A DNA stretch of 62,686 nt. Source: an uncultured Allobosea sp. Its GTDB lineage: Bacteria > Pseudomonadota > Alphaproteobacteria > Rhizobiales > Beijerinckiaceae. Positions 23,990 through 33,616 of this stretch are shown one piece after another (within the stretch, counting starts at the first letter, position 1; the number at the start of each line of letters is the position of its first letter). The notes under the pieces are model-generated. The model was not told where the DNA came from and made no database searches. It worked only from the letters and a program-made list of their open reading frames with translations. Location of the stretch: positions 1 through 62,686 of the forward strand of contig NZ_CAMFKW010000035.1 of assembly GCF_945957345.1 (NCBI RefSeq). Direction: 5' to 3'. Made by a program: the position numbers and the translations under genes.

Positions 23990-25936
23990 TCACCTCGCCG
24001 GTCCGATCTCCTCCGGGACCAGCATGAAGGACGCGAAGAAGGCCGAGAGCGCTGCCCCGTCTGCGAGCGGCAGGATCTCCGCGACATACTGGTCTGGCCT
24101 GACGACGACGACGCAGCCGGCCTCGCGGCGGACGCCGCGCAGATCGAAGATGTCCTGCCCCGAGCGCGTATCGGCGCAGAACAGCTTTTCATAGTCCCAT
24201 AGACCGTAGCGTCCCTTCGTCGGCCGCAGAAGGGCCGGGACGCGGGCCATATCGACCTCGCGATGGTTCTGCTGCAGCACCGCCAGCACGTCGATCACGG
24301 CGTCGACATCCTGTCCCGGCGGCGTATGGCGCCGGACGGGCGACGATCCGTCGGCATCGAGGAAACGGCAGAGCTTCATCAGCTCCGATCCGGCCTCGAA
24401 AGGGTCGCCCGCATCGGCGAAGGCGACCAGGCGCCAGCGTCCGTCCGCCTTCGCACAATGGCCCAGTTCCACCGGCTTTGCGTCCGCCAGCCGTACGACC
24501 GGGGCCGAATGCAGCCGCATGCCGAGCGGAAAGCCGCTTGCCAGACCCTGGTGCCGGCCATCGCCGCAGATCAGCGAGGGCTTGTAGCGGACGGCCGTGC
24601 CGGCTGTGAACCGCCCCTGCTTGACGAAATAGCGCTGGAACTCGGCAGGATCGACGGCATCATCCTGGTTGCCGGCCCCCGTTTTGGGACGGGCGCTGAA
24701 CATCCGGGCGAACTCGCGGTCGAAATCGATCAGCTCCTTTGCGACGGCATGGCGCTCGATCGAATATGTGTCGAGCAGCCGCGGCGAGGCCTGTCCCCGG
24801 ATGACGGCCGCCAGCTTCCAGCCGAGATTGAAGGCATCGCCCATCGAGACGTTCATGCCCTGCCCCGCCTTGGGGCTGTGGGTGTGACAGGCATCCCCGG
24901 CGATAAAGACGCGCGGCCGGCGATCCTCCCCGGCCGGGACGTCGTCGAACTTGTCGCATAACCGCTGGCCGATCTCGTAGACCGACCACCAGGCGATCTC
25001 CTTCACATCGAGGGAATAAGGACGGATGATGCGCCGGGCTGCCGCAACGAGCCGGTCCGCGGTGATCGCGCGGGCCGAGACCCGCTCGTTTTCGGCGAGC
25101 TTGTCGAGCTCGATATAGAAGCGCACGAGATAGCCGCCCTCGCGCGGGATGATCAGCATGCTGCCTTCCTCGGCGGAGTGGATGGCGCTCTTCAGGCGGA
25201 TATCCGGAAAATCGGTGACCGCGAGGACATCCATCACGCCCCAGGCCTGATTGGCCGAGTCGCCGGTCAGGCTGCGGGCGAGCGCCTTTCGCACGGCGCT
25301 GCGCGCACCGTCGCAACCGACCACGTAGCGGGCCTTGACGACCTCCACCGTTCCCCGGCCTTCGGAGCCCACCCGCTCCAGCCTCACCGCGACCGGATGG
25401 GACCGGCGGCCGTCGCCATCCCCGCCCGCGATCTCGAGATCGACAAAGCGCAACCCATAATGCGGCTCGAGGCCGAGCGGCGCATGGCGCATGGTCTCGA
25501 GGAGAAAATCATGCACGCGCGCCTGATTGAGGATGACATGCGGAAACTCGGACAGGCCGTCCTCGGTATCCTGGATGCGGCCGTGACGCATGATCTTGCC
25601 GGCATCCGCCTCATCGGGCTTCCAGAAGGTCGTTTCGTTAACCCAGTAGGCCTCCTTCACGACACGTTCGGCAAAGCCGAAGGCCTCGAACATCTCCATC
25701 GTGCGGCAGGCGATGCCGTCCGCCTGCCCGATCTGGAGCGGTCCGGACTTCTGCTCGACGATGCAGACGCTGAGATCGGGAAAGGCGGCGAGCTGGGCCG
25801 CCAGGACCAGCCCCGCCGGGCCGCAGCCGACGATCAGGACATCGACCTCCCGCGGCAGGCTCCGGTCGCCTCCGGACGCCGGGATCGTCCGCACCGCCGG
25901 ATCCCCCGGCCTGAAACCATCGAGATGAAATTGCAC
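23990..25936 (-). CDS. mobA: 3-hydroxybenzoate 4-monooxygenase
   Basis: A 648-residue FAD monooxygenase of the phenol hydroxylase type. It has the dinucleotide fold VDVLIVGCGPAGLVLAAQL, the FAD ribityl motif RVFIAGDACHTHSPKAGQG, and a C-terminal thioredoxin-like domain. The N-terminus MQFHLDGFRPGDP and the phrases QADGIACRTMEMFEAFGFA and NQAWGVMDVLAVTDFPD match my recollection of Comamonas MobA closely. Known for the family: NADPH-dependent 4-hydroxylation of 3-hydroxybenzoate to protocatechuate. The start is GTG at 25936. It follows the class II aldolase gene by 33 bases. Confidence 0.9.
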   Translation of the reverse strand: MQFHLDGFRPGDPAVRTIPASGGDRSLPREVDVLIVGCGPAGLVLAAQLAAFPDLSVCIVEQKSGPLQIGQADGIACRTMEMFEAFGFAERVVKEAYWVNETTFWKPDEADAGKIMRHGRIQDTEDGLSEFPHVILNQARVHDFLLETMRHAPLGLEPHYGLRFVDLEIAGGDGDGRRSHPVAVRLERVGSEGRGTVEVVKARYVVGCDGARSAVRKALARSLTGDSANQAWGVMDVLAVTDFPDIRLKSAIHSAEEGSMLIIPREGGYLVRFYIELDKLAENERVSARAITADRLVAAARRIIRPYSLDVKEIAWWSVYEIGQRLCDKFDDVPAGEDRRPRVFIAGDACHTHSPKAGQGMNVSMGDAFNLGWKLAAVIRGQASPRLLDTYSIERHAVAKELIDFDREFARMFSARPKTGAGNQDDAVDPAEFQRYFVKQGRFTAGTAVRYKPSLICGDGRHQGLASGFPLGMRLHSAPVVRLADAKPVELGHCAKADGRWRLVAFADAGDPFEAGSELMKLCRFLDADGSSPVRRHTPPGQDVDAVIDVLAVLQQNHREVDMARVPALLRPTKGRYGLWDYEKLFCADTRSGQDIFDLRGVRREAGCVVVVRPDQYVAEILPLADGAALSAFFASFMLVPEEIGPAR

Positions 25937-25969
25937 GGGCGCTTCCAGAATCTCGGAACAGTTTGCGGT

Positions 25970-26761
25970 TCAGCCGGGCACGGCCTCGCAGCGAATGCGC
26001 GCTCTCTCGAGCCAGAGATCCCAGGGCCGCTGCATCTGACCCTCGACCTTGTCGACGCAGGCGCGGCACTCGCCCTCGGTCAGGAAGGTGACCTCGCCGA
26101 GCTGCATCGCCTGCAACTGGTAGCGTGCGTTCAGCTCCGCATAGACCGCGCGATAGACGGCACGCTTGATCGAATCGCCGACGACGGTCGAACCGTGCCC
26201 CCGCATCAGCACGATATCGCTTGAAGAGAAATGCTGGGCCAGCGCCGCGCCGATGTCGCCATTGCTGATCAGCAGATCCGTCGCCTCGCCGGCCACCTCC
26301 CGGATCTCGAAGACCGGTGCGCCGGGCCCGATGAAGCCCGCCATATGGAACAGCGGACGCAGATGCGCGCCCTTGACGACGCTGAGCGGCACGATCGAAT
26401 GCGAGTGGCTATGGACCACCGCCTGGACGTCCGGCCGTGCCTTGAAGATCTCGGAATGGATGAAGCGTTCGAGATAGACCTTGCGCCCCTTCGCGTTCAC
26501 CGCCTCGCCATCGAGCGTGAACTCCACCAGATCGTCGCGAGTGACCCTTCCCGGCGCCATGTTGCGGGCGAGGAAGAAACGGTCCGGCCGCTTGTCGTGC
26601 CGGACGCTGACATGGCCGAAGGCATCGACGACACCCTGGTCGAACAGGATGTGATTGGCGGCCACCAGCTCGTCGAGCAAGGCAGGCGAAACGTCGCTCG
26701 ACGCATCACCGACGTCAGGAACCGCAACCGCGGCCTGGCTTTCAGACTCGTTGCGACACAT
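25970..26761 (-). CDS. Class II aldolase/adducin-family protein, possible aromatic decarboxylase
   Basis: About 263 residues with the zinc ligands of the family: FGHVSVRH near the N-terminus, HSHSHSIVPL in the centre and MRGHGSTVVG further on. GGGAGGACGG precedes the ATG at 26761. The family includes sugar-phosphate aldolases but also PhtC-type dihydroxyphthalate decarboxylases. Upstream of mobA in one operon, a decarboxylase making 3-hydroxybenzoate or a dihydroxybenzoate is plausible; this is inference. A second member lies at 46772-47521. Confidence 0.82.
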   Translation of the reverse strand: MCRNESESQAAVAVPDVGDASSDVSPALLDELVAANHILFDQGVVDAFGHVSVRHDKRPDRFFLARNMAPGRVTRDDLVEFTLDGEAVNAKGRKVYLERFIHSEIFKARPDVQAVVHSHSHSIVPLSVVKGAHLRPLFHMAGFIGPGAPVFEIREVAGEATDLLISNGDIGAALAQHFSSSDIVLMRGHGSTVVGDSIKRAVYRAVYAELNARYQLQAMQLGEVTFLTEGECRACVDKVEGQMQRPWDLWLERARIRCEAVPG

Positions 26762-26878
26762 GGCCCGTCCTCCCTTGGAAGCTGTTCCGCCTTGTCTCTC
26801 CGTAACGGCCTCAGCGGAGGCTGAAGAATATGAGAGCACTGAATATCAGCATACAGATCAATTACAAACCTTATCGGC

Positions 26879-26934
26879 GCATTTTCGAGCAGAGCGGAAC
26901 GCCTCCGCGTAAAAACGACGAATAAGATGCTTGG
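26879..26934 (+). repeat. Partial TAGAGCAT-type repeat
   Basis: GCATTTTCGAGCAGAGCGGA resembles the first half of copy 1 (7566), after which similarity decays toward GATGCTTGG. It lies in the interval between the aldolase promoter and a LysR fragment, and may mark the breakpoint that removed the 5-prime part of that regulator gene. Confidence 0.45.
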
Positions 26935-26940
26935 GGCGCT

Positions 26941-27204
26941 TTGACGGAGGTACGGAACGCAATGGCCGGCCACGGCTTCACGCTGCTTCCGCTTGGCGCG
27001 ATGCTCAACCAGGTCGGCGATACCCGGACCTTCCTTGCCCCGCTTGTCGATCCGGAAATGACCGCGGTGCTGAGCATGGTATTTGCCTACAACAAGCCGA
27101 CCTCGTTCCTGACGCGGGAATTTGTGGGCGAGCTGCGCGCCCGCATCAAATCGTTTTCGGAAGAGCAGGCCCGCGTGATCGCGTCGTTCGAGCGGCGATA
27201 CTGA
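26941..27204 (+). pseudogene. LysR-family regulator remnant (C-terminal part only)
   Basis: Eighty-seven residues, including MAGHGFTLLPLGAMLNQV and a tail FVGELRARIKSFSEEQARVI, look like the end of a LysR effector-binding domain. The helix-turn-helix and the first two thirds of the domain are missing; upstream sequence is a degenerate dispersed repeat. It cannot bind DNA on its own. It is best read as a decayed regulator of the adjacent aldolase-mobA operon, now replaced by the MarR gene. Confidence 0.6.
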
Positions 27205-27221
27205 CCCGGGCGGACTCCGGG

Positions 27222-29501
27222 TCAGGCGACGCGCCGCAGATGCGCCTCCTCCGCCGCGGCCGTCCGGAATTGCGCGACCAATCCGTGAAGCCGGTCGATC
27301 TGGACGGCGAGAGCCACTGCCGATGCCGAGCTCTGCTCGGCGAGCGCGGCGTTCTGCTGGGTCATCTCATCCATATGCGCCACGACCTGGCTCACCTCGT
27401 CGATTCCGCTCGCCTGCTCGTCGCAGGCGACCGAGATCTGGGACACGTTTCCGACGACCCGATCGGACGCCTCGACGATCCGCGCGAGCGTGTCGCCGGC
27501 CTGACGCACGAGCGCCACGCCCTGCTCGACCTCGCGCGTCGACGAGGAAATCAGCGTGCCGATGTCCTTGGCGGCGTCCGCAGCGCGCTGCGCCAGCGTC
27601 CGCACTTCGGTTGCAACCACCGCGAAACCGCGGCCGGCATCGCCGGCGCGGGCGGCCTCGACCGCAGCGTTGAGGGCAAGCAGGTTCGTCTGGAACGCGA
27701 TTTCCTCGATGACATTGGTGATTGCCGCCACGCGGCCAGCGGTCGTTTCGATCTGTGACATGGCGGTGACGGCCTGGCCGATGATCGTGCCTCCCTCCGC
27801 CGCGACCGAGCGCGCCGCTTCTGCATCGGCGACCACGAGTTTGGAGGAGCGGGCCGTCGATTTCACGGAAGCGGCCAGCTGCTCCGTCGTTGCTGCTGTC
27901 TCCTCCAGGGAAGCGGCCTGCTGCTCCGTGCGCTGCGCCAGATCATCGGCGCCAGTCTTGATCTCGGTCGAGGAGACCTGCACCTCCTGCGCCGTCCTCT
28001 GAATCGTCGCCACCGCGGTGCTCAGCCTGTTCGCGGTGCGGTTGATGGCCGTCTTCAACTGATCGAGCCGCCCGCGGTAATCACGGTTCACATCCTGGAC
28101 GAGATCACCTTCCGCGATGGCTTTCAGCACCCGCTCGAAATCGCCGGTGGCTTCGTCGACGACGGCATTGATCCGGTTGATGCCATCGGCGAGAGCGCGC
28201 AGCGAAGGATCATCCGCGACGACCTGGACGCGCCCGGTGAAATCCCCCTCCGCAGCGCGATGGACGACCTCGCCGACCGACGCGACGACCTCGGACATCG
28301 CCTGAGCGCGCTCCGCGCGTGCATTCAGCGCCTTTCGCTCCTCCGTCTCCAGATCGCGGACCTTCGACGCATTGGCCCGGAAGACGTCGAGCGCGGCCGC
28401 CATGCGGCCGATCTCGTCGGAACGGTCGGCAAACGGGACGGCTGTGTCGAGGGAGCCGTCCGCAATCTCCGTCATCGAAGCCGCAAGGCGGCCGAACAGC
28501 GAGCGGATCACGCGGCTCACCCGCAAAGCCAGCCCCACCGCAAGCAGGATGACGACGACCGATGCCGCCCCGTAAAGCAGGAAGCTGCGATAGCTCGAGT
28601 CGAGCAGTTCCGCGGTCTGCACCGATAAGCTGTTGCGCATCTCCTCGATCTGTTTCAGCCAGAAGGCCCGGCGCGCCTGGTCGGCCTTCGTCCAGCCGGG
28701 TGCATCCTTGGGATCGAGCTTGTCGTAGCCGGCATCGAGCAGCAGCGGCCGCACGCGGTTGATCAGCTGATAGTCGGCGGATCCGAGGAAATCCTTGTAT
28801 TGGGCGATGTGCTCCGGCCGCGCGAACGCCTCGAACTGCCGCCCGAAGATCTGCTGGAGCTCCACGCCCCGGTGCATGACGCGAAACAGCGACTGGCTCA
28901 GCTTGCCCGTCTGGAATGCGATCTCGCCGCGGCCGCCTTCGTTAAGACTGCCGGTGCTGATCTCGAGGGCCGCATGCAGGGCCAGGATCGGCCGGGCGAT
29001 CTCGCTGTTGTCGACGGCGCCGGCGATACGTCCCACGAGCTCATTGGCGAGATTGCTGCTGTTCTGCAGGAATGCGCCCATCTGCGAGCGATCCGTCTCG
29101 CGGCGCATGGCCTTCTGCCGGATCTCGCCGAGGAGCTGGCGCTGCTCGAGTATCGTCCGCAACAACCCGGCCGTTTCGGGATTGGGGATCTGCGCGGCCC
29201 CGGCAGCGAGCTCGATGCGCTGGAAGGCCTCGTCCGTCAGGGGCCATTGCGTTTCCATCTTGGCGCGCGCCTCGGCCGTACCCTGAGCGAGATAGGGATA
29301 GGCGGCCCTGCCTTCGTTCGGGATCGCGGTCGCCGAGAAGATCGTGGTCGCGTCCACGAGCGCCTGCAGATGCGAGGCTCTCCGGACCTCCTGATAGGTG
29401 CGGAAACTCTGGTAGGCGAGGATCGCGCCAAAGCACACCAGTGCCAGGAGAGGCACGAGCGTCAGGCAATGAAGCAGATTGCCAAGTCGGATTTTGTGCA
29501 T
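27222..29501 (-). CDS. Methyl-accepting chemotaxis protein
   Basis: A 759-residue chemoreceptor. An N-terminal membrane helix (about 8-30), a large helical sensor region of roughly 270 residues, a second membrane helix ([20 protein letters not shown]), HAMP domains and a C-terminal signalling domain are visible; the tip is [20 protein letters not shown]. The sensor region is rich in heptad-like helices and resembles nitrate/nitrite-sensor-type (NIT) input domains. It lies amid catabolic genes, so it may steer cells to an aromatic or carboxylate attractant. It stands alone; no cheW or cheA is nearby. Confidence 0.92.
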   Translation of the reverse strand: MHKIRLGNLLHCLTLVPLLALVCFGAILAYQSFRTYQEVRRASHLQALVDATTIFSATAIPNEGRAAYPYLAQGTAEARAKMETQWPLTDEAFQRIELAAGAAQIPNPETAGLLRTILEQRQLLGEIRQKAMRRETDRSQMGAFLQNSSNLANELVGRIAGAVDNSEIARPILALHAALEISTGSLNEGGRGEIAFQTGKLSQSLFRVMHRGVELQQIFGRQFEAFARPEHIAQYKDFLGSADYQLINRVRPLLLDAGYDKLDPKDAPGWTKADQARRAFWLKQIEEMRNSLSVQTAELLDSSYRSFLLYGAASVVVILLAVGLALRVSRVIRSLFGRLAASMTEIADGSLDTAVPFADRSDEIGRMAAALDVFRANASKVRDLETEERKALNARAERAQAMSEVVASVGEVVHRAAEGDFTGRVQVVADDPSLRALADGINRINAVVDEATGDFERVLKAIAEGDLVQDVNRDYRGRLDQLKTAINRTANRLSTAVATIQRTAQEVQVSSTEIKTGADDLAQRTEQQAASLEETAATTEQLAASVKSTARSSKLVVADAEAARSVAAEGGTIIGQAVTAMSQIETTAGRVAAITNVIEEIAFQTNLLALNAAVEAARAGDAGRGFAVVATEVRTLAQRAADAAKDIGTLISSSTREVEQGVALVRQAGDTLARIVEASDRVVGNVSQISVACDEQASGIDEVSQVVAHMDEMTQQNAALAEQSSASAVALAVQIDRLHGLVAQFRTAAAEEAHLRRVA

Positions 29502-30128
29502 TTTGTCCGCCCCGTTCAGAGGCGAGGATCGTTGCTTAGAAACCTAAATTTTCTCTGTGCCGCCGATGGGCGCCTTCCCACAAGCGACCTCCTCCACAGC
29601 CGCGCCCAAAGGCTCAGAACGCCGAACGCAGCCGGCTGCCAGGATGCCGGCGGCGCGACGGCGAACCTGCTTACGCCGTTGAGCTCATTACTTTTTCTGT
29701 CGCGCAACATCGCGATTGGTAGGACGATCGAGCGGCCGGGACAGGGACGAGCCACCCAATCGAGACAAACGACATCTTTCAGACCAAACAATTCAGTTTG
29801 ACAGATATTTTCTCGCCCGGAGTCACCGCTTCTGCACGGAAGTGAAGCGTCATCGCCGCGCTCGCTTCCGGTCATTTTTCCAGTTCGATCTCGCAAGCGT
29901 CCCAACCGGCGCACGATCGCCGACTCTTGAGAAAAACCCCTTCTTTCGGAGCGGATGGCGGGGAAACGCGCCTGAAATCACGGATCACGGCAACGGGAAG
30001 CGCGAGGTGGCTGGGAGGCGATAACGCCCGCACCTCACGACGAGACCGCTCGGGTTCTCGTCCCGCTTGCTGGATCTGAAGCGCAGTTTCAGGAAGGCCC
30101 GAAAGCTTCGATAGCTAAGGAAATGACC
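29502..30128. other. Long non-coding interval with two hairpins
   Basis: No credible gene was found in about 630 bases. The left part should hold the chemoreceptor promoter (minus strand). Near the right end two consecutive hairpins can be drawn: GAGGTG/CACCTC (30004-30036) and GACGAGA/TCTCGTC (30039-30062), neither followed by a T-run. They could belong to a leader RNA or a small RNA, but there is no stronger support. Confidence 0.4.
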
Positions 30129-30179
30129 TTGACAAGCCGGCCGAGGGGCGAATGGTATTCGTTATGACGGTATACCATT
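30129..30179 (+). promoter_or_regulatory. Promoter with overlapping inverted repeat for the amidase operon
   Basis: A consensus TTGACA (30129-30134) is followed after 18 bases by TGGTAT (30153-30158). AATGGTAT (30151-30158) and ATACCATT (30172-30179) are perfect 8-bp arms 13 bases apart, and the right half contains the palindrome GGTATACC (30169-30176). An operator covering the -10 box implies repression. The GntR/FCD regulator at 40296-41003, at the far end of the cluster, is the obvious candidate. Confidence 0.55.
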
Positions 30180-30226
30180 TGGCCGCAATGAACGGTCGGG
30201 ATGATAACGAGGGGAATACGCAAGAA

Positions 30227-31693
30227 ATGGTCCAACCCTGCGACCTCACGGCTTCCGAAGCCCGCTTCCTGATCGGCGCCAAACAGCTCTCCCCGGTCGA
30301 ACTGCTCACGTCTTGCCTCGCCCGGATCGAGGACGCCAACGAAGCCGTGAACGGTGTCGTCGCCATCGACGAGGAAGGGGCGCGGGCCGCCGCCGAAAGG
30401 GCTGAAAAGGCAGTCCTGGCCGGCGAGGAGTTGGGCCCGCTGCATGGCCTGCCGATCGGCATCAAAGATCTCAACGATACGGCCGGCTTGCGCACGACCT
30501 ACGGCTCGCGGCTCTATGAGCAGCATATGCCCGCCGAGGACGAGCATCTGGTCGCCAATCTGCGCCGCAAGGGCGCCATCGTCTTTGCGAAGACCAACAC
30601 TCCCGAATGGGGCGCCGGCGGCAACACCTTCAATCCCGTCTATGGCGTCAGCGGCAACCCGTTCGATGTGAGCCTGACCTGCGGCGGCTCCTCCGGCGGC
30701 TCCGCGATCGCGCTGTCGCTCGGCATGATGCCGCTCGCCCAGGGCTCCGACAATGCCGGGAGCCTGCGCATCCCCGCCGCCTATTGCGGCGTGGTGGGCT
30801 TTCGCCCGACGGCGGGCATCGTCGCGTCCGAGAAGCGGCTGATCGGCCTGTCGCACCTGCCGGTGCAAGGGCCGATGGCCCGCACGAGCGAGGATGTGCG
30901 CCTGCTGCTGCGTGCGATGGCGACGTCGGCGAGCATCGACGCGCTGGCCACGCCGCTCGACGAGAAGGACGACGCGCCCGTCGACGTCTCGAGGTTGAAA
31001 GTGGCCTTCTCGCAGGATCTGGGTTTCGCCCCCTGCGAGGAAGGGCTGCGCCGCACCTTCGACGAACGGACGGCCGCCTTCGCATCCATCTTCCGCGAGA
31101 CGGCGGTCGCGCATCCCGATTTCGGCGAGGTCCGGCGCGTCTACGAGATCCTGCGCGCCGTGAACTATATCGGCATGTTCGCAGACCGCCAGAAGGACAA
31201 GCCCAGGCAATGGGGACCGCTCGTTCAGCAGAACCTGGACCATGCCGCGCGCTTCTCCCTGGAGGACGCTTCGCTGGCCTTCATCGAGCAGAACCGCATC
31301 TACCAGCGCGTGCAGGCTTTCTTCCGCGAGTTCGACCTGCTGATCACGCCGACCGTCGGAGCCTATCCCTGGCCCAAGCACGACATGTATCCCGCCGAGA
31401 TCGGGGGCGAGCCGATTGCCAACTATTTCGACTGGGTCGGGCTGACCTACGCGATCACGCTGATCAATCACCCCTGCATCTCGATTCCGTGCGGGCGCGA
31501 TGATCGGGGCCTGCCCTTCGGCCTCCAGATCATCGGTCGCAGGAACGCGGACCTGCATCTGGTGCGTGTCGCCGAGGCGATCGAGAAGGTTCTCGCGCCG
31601 TCGCCCGCGCTGGCGAGGCCGCTGCCCGACCTGAGCTATGTGCGGACGGTACAGGTGAACGACCGCATGCAGCCCGTCGTCGCGGCCGGCTGA
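30227..31693 (+). CDS. Amidase-signature family hydrolase
   Basis: About 488 residues. The catalytic Ser-cis-Ser-Lys triad is visible: lysine in LPIGIKDLND and the serines in CGGSSGGSAIALSLG. The reading frame extends back to 30152, but that would include the promoter and operator; the ATG at 30227 leads directly into the conserved DLTASEARFLIGAKQLSPVE. It hydrolyses a C-N amide bond in the cytoplasm. It heads an apparent operon with a peptide-type importer and an M20 hydrolase, so its substrate is probably an imported amide or peptide-like compound. Confidence 0.9.
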   Translation: MVQPCDLTASEARFLIGAKQLSPVELLTSCLARIEDANEAVNGVVAIDEEGARAAAERAEKAVLAGEELGPLHGLPIGIKDLNDTAGLRTTYGSRLYEQHMPAEDEHLVANLRRKGAIVFAKTNTPEWGAGGNTFNPVYGVSGNPFDVSLTCGGSSGGSAIALSLGMMPLAQGSDNAGSLRIPAAYCGVVGFRPTAGIVASEKRLIGLSHLPVQGPMARTSEDVRLLLRAMATSASIDALATPLDEKDDAPVDVSRLKVAFSQDLGFAPCEEGLRRTFDERTAAFASIFRETAVAHPDFGEVRRVYEILRAVNYIGMFADRQKDKPRQWGPLVQQNLDHAARFSLEDASLAFIEQNRIYQRVQAFFREFDLLITPTVGAYPWPKHDMYPAEIGGEPIANYFDWVGLTYAITLINHPCISIPCGRDDRGLPFGLQIIGRRNADLHLVRVAEAIEKVLAPSPALARPLPDLSYVRTVQVNDRMQPVVAAG

Positions 31694-31753
31694 TGTGAGC
31701 GGCACTGACGACCGGCAGCGGAGCCGGTCCCGTGCCGAGCGGGGGGAGCCAGG

Positions 31754-32764
31754 ATGCTTCGACATATCGCAGGACGAGTTCTGGGAGCCGTTCCGGTCGT
31801 CCTCCTCGTCGCATTGGGGATCTTCGCCCTCGTCAGGCTCGCTCCCGGCGACGCGGCGAGCACGCTGGCGGCCGAGGATGCGACCGAGGCCGATCTCGCC
31901 CGCATGCGGGCGCAATGGGGGCTGGACCAACCCCTGCTGGTCCAGTTCTTCTATTTCCTGTCGAATCTGGCGCGACTCGATTTCGGCACCTCCTATCGCT
32001 ACCACGCGCCCGTGACCGAACTCATCGGTCAGCGCTTGCCTGCCACCATCGAACTCGCGGTGATCGCGCTGCTCATCGCCGCCGCGATCGCCGTCCCGCT
32101 CGGCGTCGCCACGGCGCTGCGCAAGGGCAGCTGGCTCGACGGTCTCGGTTCGCTCGTCGCGGTGCTCGGCGTGAGCGCGCCGTCCTTCTGGGTCGGCATT
32201 CTGCTGGTCCTGTTCGTCTCGGGCTACCTGAACCTGCTGCCTTCGAGCGGACGCATTCCACTGGACGTCCCGCTGCGCGAGGTGACGGGCTTCGTGCTGA
32301 TCGACAGCCTTCTGCAGGGCCAGGTCGGCCTCTTCCGCCAAGGGCTCCAATACATCCTGCTGCCGGCCACGACGCTAGCCTTCGGCATGATCGGCATCAT
32401 CGCGCGCATCTCGCGCTCGGCGGTGATCGACGTCGGACAGGAAGAATTCGTCGTCACCGCCGTCGCCAAGGGGCTGAAGCGGCGGGAGGTCGTCCGCAGC
32501 CATCTGCTGCCGAATGCCACGGTGCCGATCATCACCATCATCGGCCTCGAGCTCGGGACCCTTATCAGCGGCAGCATCGTGGTCGAGGTCGTCTTCTCCT
32601 GGCCCGGACTCGGCTCGCTGCTCTACTCGGCCGTCACCTCGCGCGACATCCCGCTGACCACCGGGATCGTCGTCTCCTACACGTTCATCTTCATCTTCCT
32701 GAACGTTCTCGTCGATCTGGTCTATGTCCTGATCGACCCCCGCCTCAGGGTCGGGAGGACCTGA
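31754..32764 (+). CDS. Peptide/nickel-type ABC permease (DppB family)
   Basis: A 336-residue protein with an N-terminal helix, a periplasmic loop and a five-helix core; the coupling motif lies at GLKRREVVRSHLLPNATVPI. The ATG at 31754 is preceded by GGGGGAGCCAGG. It forms the membrane channel with the DppC-type permease whose gene begins two bases after its stop. Confidence 0.92.
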   Translation: MLRHIAGRVLGAVPVVLLVALGIFALVRLAPGDAASTLAAEDATEADLARMRAQWGLDQPLLVQFFYFLSNLARLDFGTSYRYHAPVTELIGQRLPATIELAVIALLIAAAIAVPLGVATALRKGSWLDGLGSLVAVLGVSAPSFWVGILLVLFVSGYLNLLPSSGRIPLDVPLREVTGFVLIDSLLQGQVGLFRQGLQYILLPATTLAFGMIGIIARISRSAVIDVGQEEFVVTAVAKGLKRREVVRSHLLPNATVPIITIIGLELGTLISGSIVVEVVFSWPGLGSLLYSAVTSRDIPLTTGIVVSYTFIFIFLNVLVDLVYVLIDPRLRVGRT

Positions 32765-32766
32765 CC

Positions 32767-33606
32767 ATGCAGGCCTGGCGCTTCCTCGAACTCAAATTCA
32801 TCGTCGGCGTGGTCTGTCTCGGCAGCATCGTCGTGCTGGCGCTTTTCGGCGGCCTCATTGCCGGGCACGACCCCAATGAGCAGAACCTGCTGTTTGCGCT
32901 CGAACCGCCTTTTGGCACGGAAGGCGGTTACCTTCTCGGCACGGACCATCTCGGGCGCGACCTCTTATCGCGCATGACGTCGGGAGCGCGGGTATCGCTG
33001 GCCATCGCCGGTTCGGTCGTCGTGCTCTCCGGCGTGGTGGGCGTGCTGGTCGGAGCTCTTTCGGGCTACCTCTCGGGAACACGCGACATCCTCATCCAGA
33101 AAGTCGTCGAGACGTTCTGGGCGTTTCCTCCGATCCTGCTCGCGATCGCGATCCTCGCCTTCTTTGGACCCAGCTTGACCAATGTCATCATTGCGCTGAC
33201 GATCCAGCGCTGGATCCCTTACTGCCGGATCGCGCGGGCCCAGGCGCTGATGCTGCGCTCGCGGGAATACATCTCCGCCGCCAAGATCATGGGAGGCGGC
33301 ACGATCTGGGTGCTGCGTCATCATGTCCTGCCGAACCTGCTCGCCTCGGCCATCATCATCGGCACCTTCACGATGGCGACCGCGATCCTGGCGGAATCGA
33401 GCCTGAGCTTTCTGGGGCTGGGCGTTCCGCCCAGCGTCCCGACCTGGGGCGGCATGCTGGCGGAGGGACGCTCCTACATCACGCGCGCCTGGTGGCTCGC
33501 GGTCCTGCCGGGGCTGGGCATCTTCCTGACCGTGCTCGGCCTCAACCTGCTCGGCGACTGGCTGCGCGACCAGCTCGACCCCAAGGCGGCGCTGAATCTG
33601 TCCTGA
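32767..33606 (+). CDS. Peptide/nickel-type ABC permease (DppC family)
   Basis: About 279 residues with the OppC-type N-terminal segment and LLGTDHLGRDLLSRMTSGAR, followed by the core and coupling region around AAKIMGGGTIWVLRHHVLPN. The ATG at 32767 follows GGGAGGACCTGACC, which includes the stop of the previous gene. It partners the permease at 31754-32764 and the ATPases at 33617 and 34600. Confidence 0.92.
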   Translation: MQAWRFLELKFIVGVVCLGSIVVLALFGGLIAGHDPNEQNLLFALEPPFGTEGGYLLGTDHLGRDLLSRMTSGARVSLAIAGSVVVLSGVVGVLVGALSGYLSGTRDILIQKVVETFWAFPPILLAIAILAFFGPSLTNVIIALTIQRWIPYCRIARAQALMLRSREYISAAKIMGGGTIWVLRHHVLPNLLASAIIIGTFTMATAILAESSLSFLGLGVPPSVPTWGGMLAEGRSYITRAWWLAVLPGLGIFLTVLGLNLLGDWLRDQLDPKAALNLS

Positions 33607-33616
33607 GGAACGCGGC

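Noticed and set aside
29516..29914. Open frame of about 130 codons on the minus strand upstream of the chemoreceptor
   Set aside because: No ribosome site, arginine- and proline-rich composition typical of chance frames in GC-rich DNA, and no recognisable motif.
30089..32350. Long minus-strand frame opposite the amidase and DppB genes
   Set aside because: Shadow of two recognisable genes; it has no domain features of its own.
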